A stretch of 64,000 nt of DNA from VFZN01 sp050249615 (GTDB lineage Bacteria; Acidobacteriota; Vicinamibacteria; Vicinamibacterales; UBA2999): positions 62,001 to 126,000 of the forward strand of contig JBFWQE010000001.1 in assembly GCA_050249615.1 (NCBI GenBank). Direction: 5' to 3'. The first letter of the stretch is position 1. Every line of letters starts with the position of its first letter. The position numbers were made by a program, and so were the translations under genes. The notes under the pieces were generated by a model. That model was not told the DNA's origin. It was given only the letters and a program-made list of their open reading frames with translations, and did not search any database. Below are positions 42,066 to 58,587 of this stretch, piece by piece.

Positions 42066-43847
42066 ATGAGCGGCACGCGTCCCAGTGCAGGGAGCCAGAT
42101 GCTCCACGATCGCGGCATCCGCCTGGCCCTGGGCCTCGCGGTCGTCGTCGCGATCCCGGTCGCCGTGCTGTTCTACTTCCAGTCCCGGTCGCTCAGGGAC
42201 CTCGAACAGACCTCGGCCGTCGTCCTGCGGCAGCTGAGCAGCGACGCGGTGGACGGCCTGGCCAAGTCCATCGAGAACGCGCTCAAGCGCCCGCACATCA
42301 GCGTCCTGCTCGGCATTCCCCAGGCCCGCGTGGAACCGCCGGATCTGGCCTTCATCGATCCCGTCTTCGCGGAGGGCCTGGGCGAGAGCCCCTTCATCGA
42401 CGAGTTCATCGTCTGGGCCGCCGACGCGCCGGGGTCTCCGACCGGTCGCTGGCTGGTGTACGACCACACCAGCCTGACCGCTCCGGAGGGGGCGCTGGCG
42501 CAGCGCTTCCACGAGGACCCGGAGGGCGGAGGGGCCCTGCTGGTGAAGCTCCGCGAGATGGCCACCCGGCGGCGCGCCATCGTGGCGTTTGCCGACGAGC
42601 TCCACGGGCGGAAGCACTACATCCAGGCGCAGCTGCGGTGGGCCACGCCCGCGCGCGAGGAGCTGACCAGCTTCGTCGCGTTCGCCGTGGACGCCGAACG
42701 CCTGCGCCGCGAGTACTTCCCCGCGTTCGTGGGCGCGCACCTGAAGGGACTGCAGCAGCCGGCGGGCTTTCCGCCGCTCCGCGTCACCCTGGCCGACGAC
42801 AACGGGAACCTGGTAGTGCCCGGCGAGGGCGGCGCCGCGGAGGCCGTCGTGGACGAGCGGACGTTCCCGCTGGTGTTCTTCGACAAGGAACTGCTCGAGT
42901 TCGCGGCGCCCTACGAGGCGCACCGGGAAATCTGGCGGCTCCGGACGAGCTACGGCGATGCCACGATCCCCGAGATCGTCAGCGCGAGCAGCCGGCCGCA
43001 GTTCGCGCTGATGCTGCTCGTGGCGGGCGTGCTGGGCATCGGCGTGTTCCTCATCGCCGGCGCGGCGGCGCGCGAGGTGCGCCTGGCCGAGCTGAAGTCG
43101 AACTTCGTGGCCTCCGTGTCGCACGACCTGAAGACACCGCTCGCGCTCATCCAGCTGTTCGCCGAGACGCTGGAGCTCGGCCGCGTGCGCAGCACCGATC
43201 GGGCGCAGGAGTACTACCGGATCATCAACGGCGAGGCGAAGAAGCTCACCCGCCTCATCGAGAACCTGCTGGACTTCTCACGGATGGAAGCGGGGCTGCG
43301 CCCGTACACGCTCGAGCCGACCGACATCGGGGCGCTGGTGCAGCGTGTGCTGAGCGTGATGGAGCGCCAGTTCGCGCAGGGCCAGTTCGAGGTCACCACG
43401 ACGGTCGCGCCGGGCCTGCCGGCGATCATGGCCGACGGCGTCGCGGTCGAGCGGTCGGTCGAGAACCTGCTGGCGAACGCGATGAAGTACTCCGGGGATG
43501 CCCGGCGCATCGAGGTGACCGTGCTCCCGGCCCACGGCGAGGTGGTGGTCCGCGTCCGGGACTACGGCATCGGCATCGCGCGGCGCGAGCAGCGCAGGAT
43601 CTTCCGGAAGTTCTACCGCGTGCACCATGAGCTGGGCGGCGGCCCGCAGGGAACGGGGCTGGGCCTGGCCATCGTGGACCACACCATGCGGGGGCATGGC
43701 GGGTATGTCGGCGTGGAGAGCGAGCCCGGCCGGGGCTCCACCTTCACGCTGCACTTCCCCGTCCCCATCCAGGCCTCTCAGGGAGTCGTTGATGAAGCGA
43801 ATTCTGGTGATCGAGGACGAGCCGCAGATGCTGCTCGGCCTGCGTGA
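42066..43847 (+). CDS. Membrane sensor histidine kinase
   Basis: 593 residues from ATG 42066. The plan is a helix at about 18-38, an extracytoplasmic sensor region (40-310), a second helix (311-332), HisKA with SHDLKTP (His353), an ATPase N-box at 466-475, DYGIGI near 499 and GTGLGLAI near 529-536. The sensor region has no obvious family. It pairs with the regulator downstream, whose start lies inside its last 56 bp. An 18-residue polar tail follows the usual end TLHFPV. Confidence 0.9.
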   Translation: MSGTRPSAGSQMLHDRGIRLALGLAVVVAIPVAVLFYFQSRSLRDLEQTSAVVLRQLSSDAVDGLAKSIENALKRPHISVLLGIPQARVEPPDLAFIDPVFAEGLGESPFIDEFIVWAADAPGSPTGRWLVYDHTSLTAPEGALAQRFHEDPEGGGALLVKLREMATRRRAIVAFADELHGRKHYIQAQLRWATPAREELTSFVAFAVDAERLRREYFPAFVGAHLKGLQQPAGFPPLRVTLADDNGNLVVPGEGGAAEAVVDERTFPLVFFDKELLEFAAPYEAHREIWRLRTSYGDATIPEIVSASSRPQFALMLLVAGVLGIGVFLIAGAAAREVRLAELKSNFVASVSHDLKTPLALIQLFAETLELGRVRSTDRAQEYYRIINGEAKKLTRLIENLLDFSRMEAGLRPYTLEPTDIGALVQRVLSVMERQFAQGQFEVTTTVAPGLPAIMADGVAVERSVENLLANAMKYSGDARRIEVTVLPAHGEVVVRVRDYGIGIARREQRRIFRKFYRVHHELGGGPQGTGLGLAIVDHTMRGHGGYVGVESEPGRGSTFTLHFPVPIQASQGVVDEANSGDRGRAADAARPA

Positions 43848-44472
43848 CAACCTCGAGCTCGAAGGTTATGAAGTGGTGACGGCCACCGACGGCGAGGAGG
43901 GCCTCGCCAAGGCGGCGGCCACCGCGCCCGACTTGGTCATCCTCGACGTCATGCTGCCGCGAAAGAGCGGCTTCGACGTCTGCCGCGAGCTCCGGGCACG
44001 TGCCAACGGCATCCCCATCGTAATGCTGACGGCGCGGTCGGCCGAGACCGACAAGGTCCTGGGCCTCGAGCTCGGGGCCGACGACTACGTCACCAAGCCG
44101 TTCTCCATCACGGAGCTGCTCGCGCGCGTGCGCGCGGTGCTGCGGCGCACCGGCCAGCAGAAGCCCGCCGCCGACTCGGTGAAGATCGGCGACCTGGAGG
44201 TGGACTTCAAGCTGCACCAGGCGCGTCGCGGCAAGGCGCGCGTGGAGTTCACGGCCCGCGAGTTCGAGCTGCTCCGCTATTTCGTGCAGCACACGGGCCA
44301 GGTGGTGACGCGCGAGCAGATCCTCAACGAGGTCTGGGGCTACGAGGAGTTCCCCACCACGCGCACCATCGACAACTTCGTCGCCAAGCTCCGGCAGAAG
44401 ATCGAGCGGGCGCCCCACGCGCCGGAGCACATCCTGACGATTCACGGGTCGGGGTACAAGTTCGTCGGGTAG
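43792..44472 (+). CDS. OmpR/PhoB-family response regulator
   Basis: 226 residues from ATG 43792. The receiver has EDE at 8-10, Asp52 and the Thr80/Lys102 switch residues (TKPF). The C-terminal winged helix (about 130-225, TAREFELLRYFV ... TIHGSGYKFVG) binds DNA. It overlaps the kinase gene by 56 bp and is followed 15 bp later by the exporter gene, a plausible target. It starts MKRILVIEDE, as is typical. Confidence 0.92.
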   Translation: MKRILVIEDEPQMLLGLRDNLELEGYEVVTATDGEEGLAKAAATAPDLVILDVMLPRKSGFDVCRELRARANGIPIVMLTARSAETDKVLGLELGADDYVTKPFSITELLARVRAVLRRTGQQKPAADSVKIGDLEVDFKLHQARRGKARVEFTAREFELLRYFVQHTGQVVTREQILNEVWGYEEFPTTRTIDNFVAKLRQKIERAPHAPEHILTIHGSGYKFVG

Positions 44473-44487
44473 AATCGCGCAGGACAC

Positions 44488-45399
44488 ATGGACCCCAAGA
44501 CCATCCTGATCGCCCTGTTGATCGTGATCGCCATCGCGTATCACGTGTTCTGGTACATGAGCGAGAAGCCGCGCCGGCACCACCACCCCGGCGACCTCAA
44601 GCCGAGAGGGCTGGCACTCGTCGCGGCGTTCATCGCCAACTTCTTCGACACCCTGGGGATCGGGTCCTACGCGACGACGACGTCGATGTCGAAGCTCTGG
44701 AACATCATGCCGGACGAGAAGATCCCCGGTACGCTGAACGTCGGCTACGTGATGTCGACGGTGTTCCAGGCGGTCATCTTCATGACGATCGTCGAGGTCG
44801 AGTTCCTGACGCTCGTCAGCATCATCGCCGCCGCCGTGCTCGGCGCGTTCTTCGGCGCCGGCATCGTATCCGGCTTCTCGCGCCGCCAGGTGCAGATCGG
44901 CATGGGCTCGGCGCTCCTGGTCGCGTCGGGCCTGATGGTGCTGTCCATGTCGGGACAGGGGCCGGCGCCGGGTGTCGCGCTCGGGCTGTCCGGCGCCAAG
45001 CTCGGCCTCGCGGTCGGGATCTCGTTCGTGCTCGGCTCCCTGATGATGCTCGGCATCGGCTACTACGCGCCGTGCCTGATCATGATCAGCCTGCTCGGGA
45101 TGGACCCGAGAGTGTCGTATCCGATCATGATGGGCGCCTGCGCGTTCCTCATGCCCTCGGGAAGCATCCAGTTCATCCGCAAGGGCTCGTACGACCTGCG
45201 GACCGCGCTCGCCTTCCTGGTCGCCGGCCCCATTGCGGTCCTGATTGCCGCTCCCCTGGTGGACCGGATTCCGCTCTTCTGGCTCCGGGTGCTCGTTTTG
45301 GTCGTGGTGCTCTACACCGCCATCAGGATGCTGCGCTCCGCGGCCATCGAGAGGGCCGCGGCGGCCGCCGCGAAGACACCCGGAATTGCGGAGGCATAG
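44488..45399 (+). CDS. TauE/SafE-family anion exporter
   Basis: 303 residues with about eight transmembrane helices and glycine-rich TauE/SafE features (ANFFDTLGIGSY near the N-terminus, GAFFGAGIVSGF in the middle). Family members move sulfite, sulfonates or organosulfur acids out of the cell; the substrate here is unknown. An internal His cluster (RRHHHPGD, residues 30-37) lies in the first loop. It closes the TPR-kinase-regulator operon. Confidence 0.82.
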   Translation: MDPKTILIALLIVIAIAYHVFWYMSEKPRRHHHPGDLKPRGLALVAAFIANFFDTLGIGSYATTTSMSKLWNIMPDEKIPGTLNVGYVMSTVFQAVIFMTIVEVEFLTLVSIIAAAVLGAFFGAGIVSGFSRRQVQIGMGSALLVASGLMVLSMSGQGPAPGVALGLSGAKLGLAVGISFVLGSLMMLGIGYYAPCLIMISLLGMDPRVSYPIMMGACAFLMPSGSIQFIRKGSYDLRTALAFLVAGPIAVLIAAPLVDRIPLFWLRVLVLVVVLYTAIRMLRSAAIERAAAAAAKTPGIAEA

Positions 45400-45403
45400 C
45401 AGG

Positions 45404-45471
45404 CGGCGCTTCGCGCCGCGGGCGTTCCGTGGGCGGCCCTCCGGGCCGTGGGCGCGCCTCCGGCGCGTGGG
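45404..45471. repeat. Tandem 19-bp hairpin units ending in GTGGG
   Basis: Three full 19-bp units (45404-45422, 45434-45452, 45453-45471) and one shortened 11-bp unit (45423-45433). The stems are CGGCGC/GCGCCG, CGGCCC/GGGCCG and CGCGCC/GGCGCG. The bases differ but pairing is kept. The tail is GTGGG or CGGG. Confidence 0.9.
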
Positions 45472-45507
45472 ATTCGGACCGCCGAGGCCGCACGGGCGGC
45501 TCGAATC

Positions 45508-45555
45508 GTCCAATCACCCAATCGCTTAATCCCCCAATCCCCCAATCACGCAATT
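45508..45555. repeat. 8-bp tandem array, 6 units
   Basis: GTCCAATC, ACCCAATC, GCTTAATC, CCCCAATC, CCCCAATC and ACGCAATT. The last four bases (AATC or AATT) are constant and the first four vary. It lies at the centre of the hairpin-flanked gap. Confidence 0.92.
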
Positions 45556-45559
45556 CCAA

Positions 45560-45620
45560 CGCGGCCAAGCCGCGCCCACCGCAGGCCCGCCGCGCGAAGC
45601 GGCCCACGGCGCGCAGCGCC
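45560..45620. repeat. Hairpins with CCCAC spacers, opposite orientation to 45404-45471
   Basis: CGCGGC/GCCGCG around CAA (45560-45574) then CCCAC; CCGC/GCGG (45590-45602) then CCCAC; GGCGC/GCGCC around GCA (45608-45620). Read on the minus strand this is the same hairpin-GTGGG pattern as on the left side. Confidence 0.8.
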
Positions 45621-45645
45621 GCCTTCCCGGTGTTACCATGCGCCC

Positions 45646-47682
45646 GTGAAGCTGCTCGGGTGGCTCGCCAGTCTCGCCCTCTTCGGCGCCGCCCTCCAGC
45701 CGCCGCCTCCGCGTCCCAGCACCGCCACCGGCGAGTGGCCCACCTACGGCGGCGACCTTGCGAGCACCAAGTACTCGCCGCTCGATCAGATCACCCCGCA
45801 GAACTTCTCGTCCCTGCATGTCGCCTGGCGCGCGCCGTCCCCGGACGGCGTGCTCACGATGACGATGCCCGGCGGAGGCGAGTGGACCTCCGACGCCCGC
45901 GCGGTCTTCGCGGAACTGAGCCGCATCGACCCGACGCGCTGGCGCGACAACCAGCCGCCCATCATCGGCAACTTCAAGGCCACCCCGCTGATGATCGGCG
46001 GCACGCTCTACTTCAACACGCCGCTCTCCATCGGCGCCGCCGTGGATGCGCGGACCGGCCGGACCAGGTGGGTCTACAACCCACGCAGCTACGAGGCCGG
46101 CACGACGACGATGAGCCTCCGCTGGAACCAGCGCGGCGTCGCCTACTGGCGTGACGCTGCCGGCGCGGACGAGCGGATCTTCTGGGGGACTGGAGACGGA
46201 TACCTGATCGCGGTGGACGCGAAGACCGGTCGCCCCGTGCCCGGCTTCGGCGTGAACGGTCGCGTAGACCTGATGGAGGGGCTGCCGCGCGCCAGGCGGG
46301 GCACGCGCGACTACCTCAACGCGCTCACCTACTCCGTCCAATCGCCGCCGGTGGTCGTGCGCGATGTCGTCATCGTGCCCGCGTCCATCTCGTCGCTCGT
46401 CTCGCAGAAGGAGCAGATCCCCGGATTCATCCGCGGCTACGACGCGCGCACCGGCCAGGTGCGCTGGACGTTCCACACCGTGCCGCGCCCGGGCGAGCCG
46501 GGCCACGACACCTGGCTCGACGGCTCCTGGGAGCCCGCGGGCAAGGTCACCGTGTGGACGCTGATGAGCGCGGACGAGGAGCTGGGCTACCTCTACCTGC
46601 CGACCAACACCACCGCGCCGGATTTCTACGGCGGCCACCGCCCCGGCGACAATCTCTTCGCCGAGAGCCTGCTCTGCCTGGACGTGGAAACCGGCCGTCG
46701 CGTCTGGCACTTCCAGACCGTGCACCACGGCCTGTGGGACTACGACAACCCGGCCGCGCCGAACCTCCTGGACCTCACTGTCAACGGGCGGCGGATCAAG
46801 GCGGTGGCGCAAGTCACCAAGCACGGCTTCGTCTTCACCTTCGATCGCGTGACCGGTGAGCCGGTCTGGCCCATCGTCGAGAAGCCGGTGCCGCCCTCGG
46901 ACGTGCCGGGCGAGCGCGCGTCGCCGACGCAGCCGTTCCCGTCGAAGCCCGCCCCGTTCGAGTACCAGGGTGTGACGATGGACGACCTGGTGGACTTCAC
47001 GCCGGAGCTGCGCCGGATGGCGCAGGAAGCGGTGAAGGGCTTCCGGATGGGGCCGCTCTTCACGCCGCCGTCGCTCGAGGGAACGCTGGCGCGCCCGGGA
47101 TCGGTGGGTGGGGCCAACTGGTCGGGCGCGGCGGTGGACCCGGAGACGGGGATGCTCTATGTGCCCTCGCGCAACGGCTTCGCGGCCTTCACCTTGTCGA
47201 AACCCGATCCCGCGCTCAACAGCAACCTGCTCTACATGCAGGTGCCCGGGCGCAGCCCGCAGATGCCGCAGGGCCTGCCGCTCCTGAAGCCGCCCTACTC
47301 CCGCGTGACCGCGATCGACATGAACACGGGCGAGCATCGGTGGATGCTCCCGGCCGGCGAAGGCCGGCGCGTCCGCAACCTGCCGCCGCTGAAAGGCCTG
47401 GACCTGCCGCCCCTTGGCGGCGATAGCACCTACAGCGGCCCGCTGGCCACGAAGACGATGCTCGTCTACGCGCTCACGACCGGTGGAAGCTCGGGCGGGC
47501 CGCGCCTGGTCGCGCTCGACAAGGCCACGGGGCGCGAGCTCGCCTCGGCCGATTTGCCAGGCATCGCCATCGGGACGCCGATGACCTACCTGGCGGAGGG
47601 ACGGCAATACATCGCGCTGACGGTTCAGGGTGAAACGCCGCGCGATGTCCCCGAGCTGGTGGCACTGGGGTTGCCACGGTAG
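45646..47682 (+). CDS. Periplasmic PQQ-dependent quinoprotein dehydrogenase
   Basis: 678 residues from GTG 45646 (VKLLGWLASLALFGAALQ, a signal peptide). An eight-bladed propeller is suggested by repeated segments: WPTYGGDLASTKYSPL at the N-terminus, DARTGRTRW, VDAKTGRPV, WHFQTVHHGLWDYD, GGANWSGAAVDPETG. This resembles membrane-type or soluble quinoprotein glucose/alcohol dehydrogenases. No C-terminal heme motif is present, so electrons must go to a separate carrier. The substrate is unknown. The N-terminal stretch upstream of GTG is repeat DNA and was not included. Confidence 0.85.
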   Translation: MKLLGWLASLALFGAALQPPPPRPSTATGEWPTYGGDLASTKYSPLDQITPQNFSSLHVAWRAPSPDGVLTMTMPGGGEWTSDARAVFAELSRIDPTRWRDNQPPIIGNFKATPLMIGGTLYFNTPLSIGAAVDARTGRTRWVYNPRSYEAGTTTMSLRWNQRGVAYWRDAAGADERIFWGTGDGYLIAVDAKTGRPVPGFGVNGRVDLMEGLPRARRGTRDYLNALTYSVQSPPVVVRDVVIVPASISSLVSQKEQIPGFIRGYDARTGQVRWTFHTVPRPGEPGHDTWLDGSWEPAGKVTVWTLMSADEELGYLYLPTNTTAPDFYGGHRPGDNLFAESLLCLDVETGRRVWHFQTVHHGLWDYDNPAAPNLLDLTVNGRRIKAVAQVTKHGFVFTFDRVTGEPVWPIVEKPVPPSDVPGERASPTQPFPSKPAPFEYQGVTMDDLVDFTPELRRMAQEAVKGFRMGPLFTPPSLEGTLARPGSVGGANWSGAAVDPETGMLYVPSRNGFAAFTLSKPDPALNSNLLYMQVPGRSPQMPQGLPLLKPPYSRVTAIDMNTGEHRWMLPAGEGRRVRNLPPLKGLDLPPLGGDSTYSGPLATKTMLVYALTTGGSSGGPRLVALDKATGRELASADLPGIAIGTPMTYLAEGRQYIALTVQGETPRDVPELVALGLPR

Positions 47683-47685
47683 GCG

Positions 47686-47730
47686 GAGGTTCGAGGCACG
47701 GAGGTTCGAAGCCCGAGGGTTCGAAGCCGG
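47686..47730. repeat. 15-bp tandem repeat, 3 units
   Basis: Three 15-bp units based on GAGGTTCGAAGCCCG at 47686-47700, 47701-47715 and 47716-47730, with one to four differences. It starts 3 bp past the PQQ gene stop. Reverse copies of the GTTCGAA core occur near 47800. Confidence 0.85.
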
Positions 47731-47748
47731 ATGGGCCCAAAGCACGAA

Positions 47749-47780
47749 GGGGTTCAAAGCACGGCCGTGCCTTGAACCCC
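47749..47780. terminator. Palindrome between convergent genes (bidirectional terminator candidate)
   Basis: A 32-bp inverted repeat with 16-bp arms: GGGGTTCAA and GCACGG pair with CCGTGC and TTGAACCCC with one mismatch per arm. It lies between the PQQ gene (stop 47682) and rpoC (stop 47816). An outer pair GCACGAAGG/CCTTCGTGC (about 47742-47750 and 47807-47815) encloses it. No long T-run is present. Confidence 0.6.
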
Positions 47781-47815
47781 TGGGTGGTGAACGTCCGTGG
47801 TTCGAACCTTCGTGC

Positions 47816-52036
<4,221 letters not shown>

Positions 52037-52042
52037 GGATCT

Positions 52043-56335
<4,293 letters not shown>

Positions 56336-56371
56336 GCTGTGCTCGAAGGGGGCCAAGGCCAAAGACACGCC

Positions 56372-56397
56372 GGGCACCGGAGCCCTTCCCGGTGCCC
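56372..56397 (-). terminator. Hairpin between rplL and rpoB (attenuator candidate)
   Basis: GGGCACCGG and CCGGTGCCC form a perfect 9-bp stem around an 8-nt loop. It lies 29 bp after the rplL stop and 36 bp before ATG 56335. Only a weak CTTT follows. In Escherichia coli a partial terminator between the same genes sets the ratio of L7/L12 to beta. Confidence 0.6.
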
Positions 56398-56425
56398 GTC
56401 AATCCCGAGATCCGACGGCCGGGAC

Positions 56426-56818
56426 CTACTTGATCTCGACCTTCGCGCCGGCTTCCTCGAACTTCTTCTTGATGGCCTCGGCCTCGTCCTTGGGGATGGC
56501 CTCCTTGATCGGCTTGGGCGCCCCCTCGACCAGGTCCTTGGCTTCCTTGAGGCCCAGGCTGGTGACCTCGCGGACGACCTTGATCACGTTGATCTTGTTG
56601 CTGCCCACGTCGGTCAGCGTCACCGTGAACTCGGTCTTCTCCTCGGCCGCCGGCGCCGCGGCGCCGCCGCCCGCCATCATCGGCATGCCCATCATCGGCA
56701 TCGCCGCCGCCGCCGACACGCCGAGCTCCGCCTCCAGCGCCTTGACGAGCTGCGAGAGCTCCATCACGCTGATGCCCTTGATGTAGTCGATCACCTGCTG
56801 CTGGTTCACTTCGGCCAT
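56426..56818 (-). CDS. rplL: Ribosomal protein L7/L12
   Basis: 130 residues. The N-terminal dimerisation part is followed by an Ala/Gly/Met hinge (about 38-57) and the factor-binding C-terminal domain (KTEFTVTLTDVGSNKINVIK, GLKEAKDLVEGAPKPIKE). It recruits GTPase factors on the stalk. The 71-bp gap before it holds a short heptamer repeat. Confidence 0.97.
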   Translation of the reverse strand: MAEVNQQQVIDYIKGISVMELSQLVKALEAELGVSAAAAMPMMGMPMMAGGGAAAPAAEEKTEFTVTLTDVGSNKINVIKVVREVTSLGLKEAKDLVEGAPKPIKEAIPKDEAEAIKKKFEEAGAKVEIK

Positions 56819-56844
56819 TGCTCTCTGCTCCTTAAAGTCTGCTA

Positions 56845-56858
56845 TCAGCTCTCAGCTC
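56845..56858. repeat. 7-bp repeat in the rplJ-rplL gap
   Basis: Two perfect copies of TCAGCTC, followed by the related TCACCCG. The unit is the same as in the rplD-rplW gap at 32817-32837, shifted in phase. Confidence 0.6.
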
Positions 56859-56889
56859 TCACCCGTTCCGAGGGCGCCCCGCCGCGCCG

Positions 56890-57417
56890 CTACGATTCCT
56901 TGCGCTTCTGCTCCGCCTGGGCCAGCACGCTCACCAGGTCGCGCGGCACCGCGCTGAGGACCCGCACCAGGTTGGTGGCCGGGGCCTGCAGGACGTACAG
57001 CAGCTTCGCGTACAGCTCCGGCTTGCCGGGCATGTTGGCCAGGTCGGTGACCTCCGCCGCCTGGATGGCCTGCCCCTGCACCACCGCCGCCTTGATCTGC
57101 AGCGTCGGCGCGTTCTTCATGAACGCCGTCAGGGCCTTCGCCAGCGCCACCGGATCGCCCTCGGTGTAGGCCACCGCGGTCGTGCCCTCGAAGTGGGCGG
57201 TGAGCGTCTCGAAGGTCGTGCCCTTCAGCGCCCGCCTCGCCAGCGTGTTCTTGACGACCTTGTAGCCGGCCTTCGCCTTGCGCAGCTCGCGCCGCAGCTC
57301 GGTCACCTGGGGCACGTTGATGCCCTTGTAGTCCACCAGGATTGCCGCATCGGCGCCCTTGAAGACGCCCTCGAGCGCGGTCAGCTCGGTTTCCTTGTCC
57401 GCTCGTGTGACTGCCAT
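56890..57417 (-). CDS. rplJ: Ribosomal protein L10
   Basis: 175 residues. VDYKGINVPQVTELRRELRKA and VVKNTLARRAL are typical of L10, which anchors L7/L12 dimers on the stalk base. It is 22 bp after rplA. No clear L10 leader structure was identified in that short gap. Confidence 0.96.
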   Translation of the reverse strand: MAVTRADKETELTALEGVFKGADAAILVDYKGINVPQVTELRRELRKAKAGYKVVKNTLARRALKGTTFETLTAHFEGTTAVAYTEGDPVALAKALTAFMKNAPTLQIKAAVVQGQAIQAAEVTDLANMPGKPELYAKLLYVLQAPATNLVRVLSAVPRDLVSVLAQAEQKRKES

Positions 57418-57439
57418 GATCTAAACGTCTCCTCGGCGC

Positions 57440-58144
57440 CTAGCGCTTCGCCGCCGCTTCCACGCGGGTTTCATCGACGCGCACGCCCGGGCCCATCGTC
57501 GAGGACACGGTGATGCTCTTCAGGTACTTGCCCTTCGCGGCCGACGGCTTGGCGCGCACCACGCTGTCGAGCAGCGCCGAGGCGTTCTCGATGAGGTTCT
57601 GCGCCGGAAACGACGTCTTCCCCACCGGGGCGTGGACGATGCCGGTCTTGTCCACGCGGAACTCGACCTTGCCGGCCTTGATCTCCTTCACCGCCTGGCC
57701 CACGTTCGGGGTGACGGTGCCGGTCTTGGGGTTCGGCATCAGGCCCCGGGGACCCAGCACCTTGCCGAGCTTGCCGACCGCGCGCATCATGTCGGGTGTC
57801 GCGACGACGGCCTCGAAGTCCACCCATCCGGTGTTGATCCGGTCGACCAGCTCCTCGCCGCCCACGACGTCGGCACCGGCCTCCTCGGCCTCCCTCTGCT
57901 TGTCGGGACCCGCGATGACGACCACGCGCTTCGACTTGCCCAGCCCGTGCGGGAGCACGACGGTGCCGCGCACCATCTGGTCGGCGTGCTTCGGATCCAC
58001 GCCGAGGCGGATCGAGAGCGCCACCGTCTCGTCGAACTTGGCGAACTTCAGCTTCTGGACGAGCGGCAGTGCCTCGTCCAGGGCGTAGGGCCGGTCCTCG
58101 ACCTGCTGCTTCGCCGCCGTGTACTTCTTGCCGTGAGTAGCCAT
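57440..58144 (-). CDS. rplA: Ribosomal protein L1
   Basis: 234 residues. VRGTVVLPHGLGKSKRVVV, KVLGPRGLMPNPKTGTVTPN and the terminal GPGVRVDE match L1 of the E-site stalk. L1 represses the L11 operon in many bacteria. It is 7 bp after rplK. Confidence 0.98.
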   Translation of the reverse strand: MATHGKKYTAAKQQVEDRPYALDEALPLVQKLKFAKFDETVALSIRLGVDPKHADQMVRGTVVLPHGLGKSKRVVVIAGPDKQREAEEAGADVVGGEELVDRINTGWVDFEAVVATPDMMRAVGKLGKVLGPRGLMPNPKTGTVTPNVGQAVKEIKAGKVEFRVDKTGIVHAPVGKTSFPAQNLIENASALLDSVVRAKPSAAKGKYLKSITVSSTMGPGVRVDETRVEAAAKR

Positions 58145-58151
58145 GGTTGCC

Positions 58152-58577
58152 TTACTGGATGACGTCGAGTCCCATCGATCGCGCCGTGCCCGCCACCGTC
58201 CGCACCGCCGCCTCGAGCGACTCGGCGTTGAGGTCCGGCATCTTCTGCCTGGCGATCTCCTCGACCTGCTTTACCGTGACCGTGCCCACCTTGTTCTTGT
58301 TGGGCTCGGCCGATCCCTTCGCGATGTTCGCCGCCCGCTTCAGCAGCACGGCGGCCGGCGGCGTCTTGGTGATGAACGAGTAGGACCGATCCGAGTAGAT
58401 GGTCACCACCACCGGGATGATGAGCCCGTCGTCCTTCGCCGTGCGCGCGTTGAACGCCTTGCAGAAGTCCATGATGTTCACGCCGTGCGGGCCGAGCGCG
58501 GTGCCCACGGGCGGCGCCGGCGTGGCCTTGCCCGCCGGAATCTGGAGCTTCACGAAGCCTTGAACCTTCTTTGCCAT
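58152..58577 (-). CDS. rplK: Ribosomal protein L11
   Basis: 141 residues. It has KLQIPAGKATPAPPVGTALG and the C-terminal RNA-binding domain (GTVTVKQVEEIARQKMPDLN). L11 is part of the GTPase-associated centre. The 86-bp gap after nusG is filled with two opposed heptamer arrays. Confidence 0.98.
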   Translation of the reverse strand: MAKKVQGFVKLQIPAGKATPAPPVGTALGPHGVNIMDFCKAFNARTAKDDGLIIPVVVTIYSDRSYSFITKTPPAAVLLKRAANIAKGSAEPNKNKVGTVTVKQVEEIARQKMPDLNAESLEAAVRTVAGTARSMGLDVIQ

Positions 58578-58587
58578 ATCTCACTTT

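Larger units (their letters stand above)
45400..45645. other. 246-bp gap built of hairpins and an 8-bp array
   Basis: No gene is seen between the exporter and the PQQ enzyme. The left part (45404-45471) has hairpin units ending in GTGGG. The centre (45508-45555) is an 8-bp array. The right part (45560-45620) has hairpins separated by CCCAC, the reverse complement of GTGGG. A plain promoter for the PQQ gene was not found. Confidence 0.8.

Noticed and set aside
44562..44587. A His-rich metal site in the TauE-like exporter
   Set aside because: Three adjacent histidines in one loop are not enough to claim metal binding.
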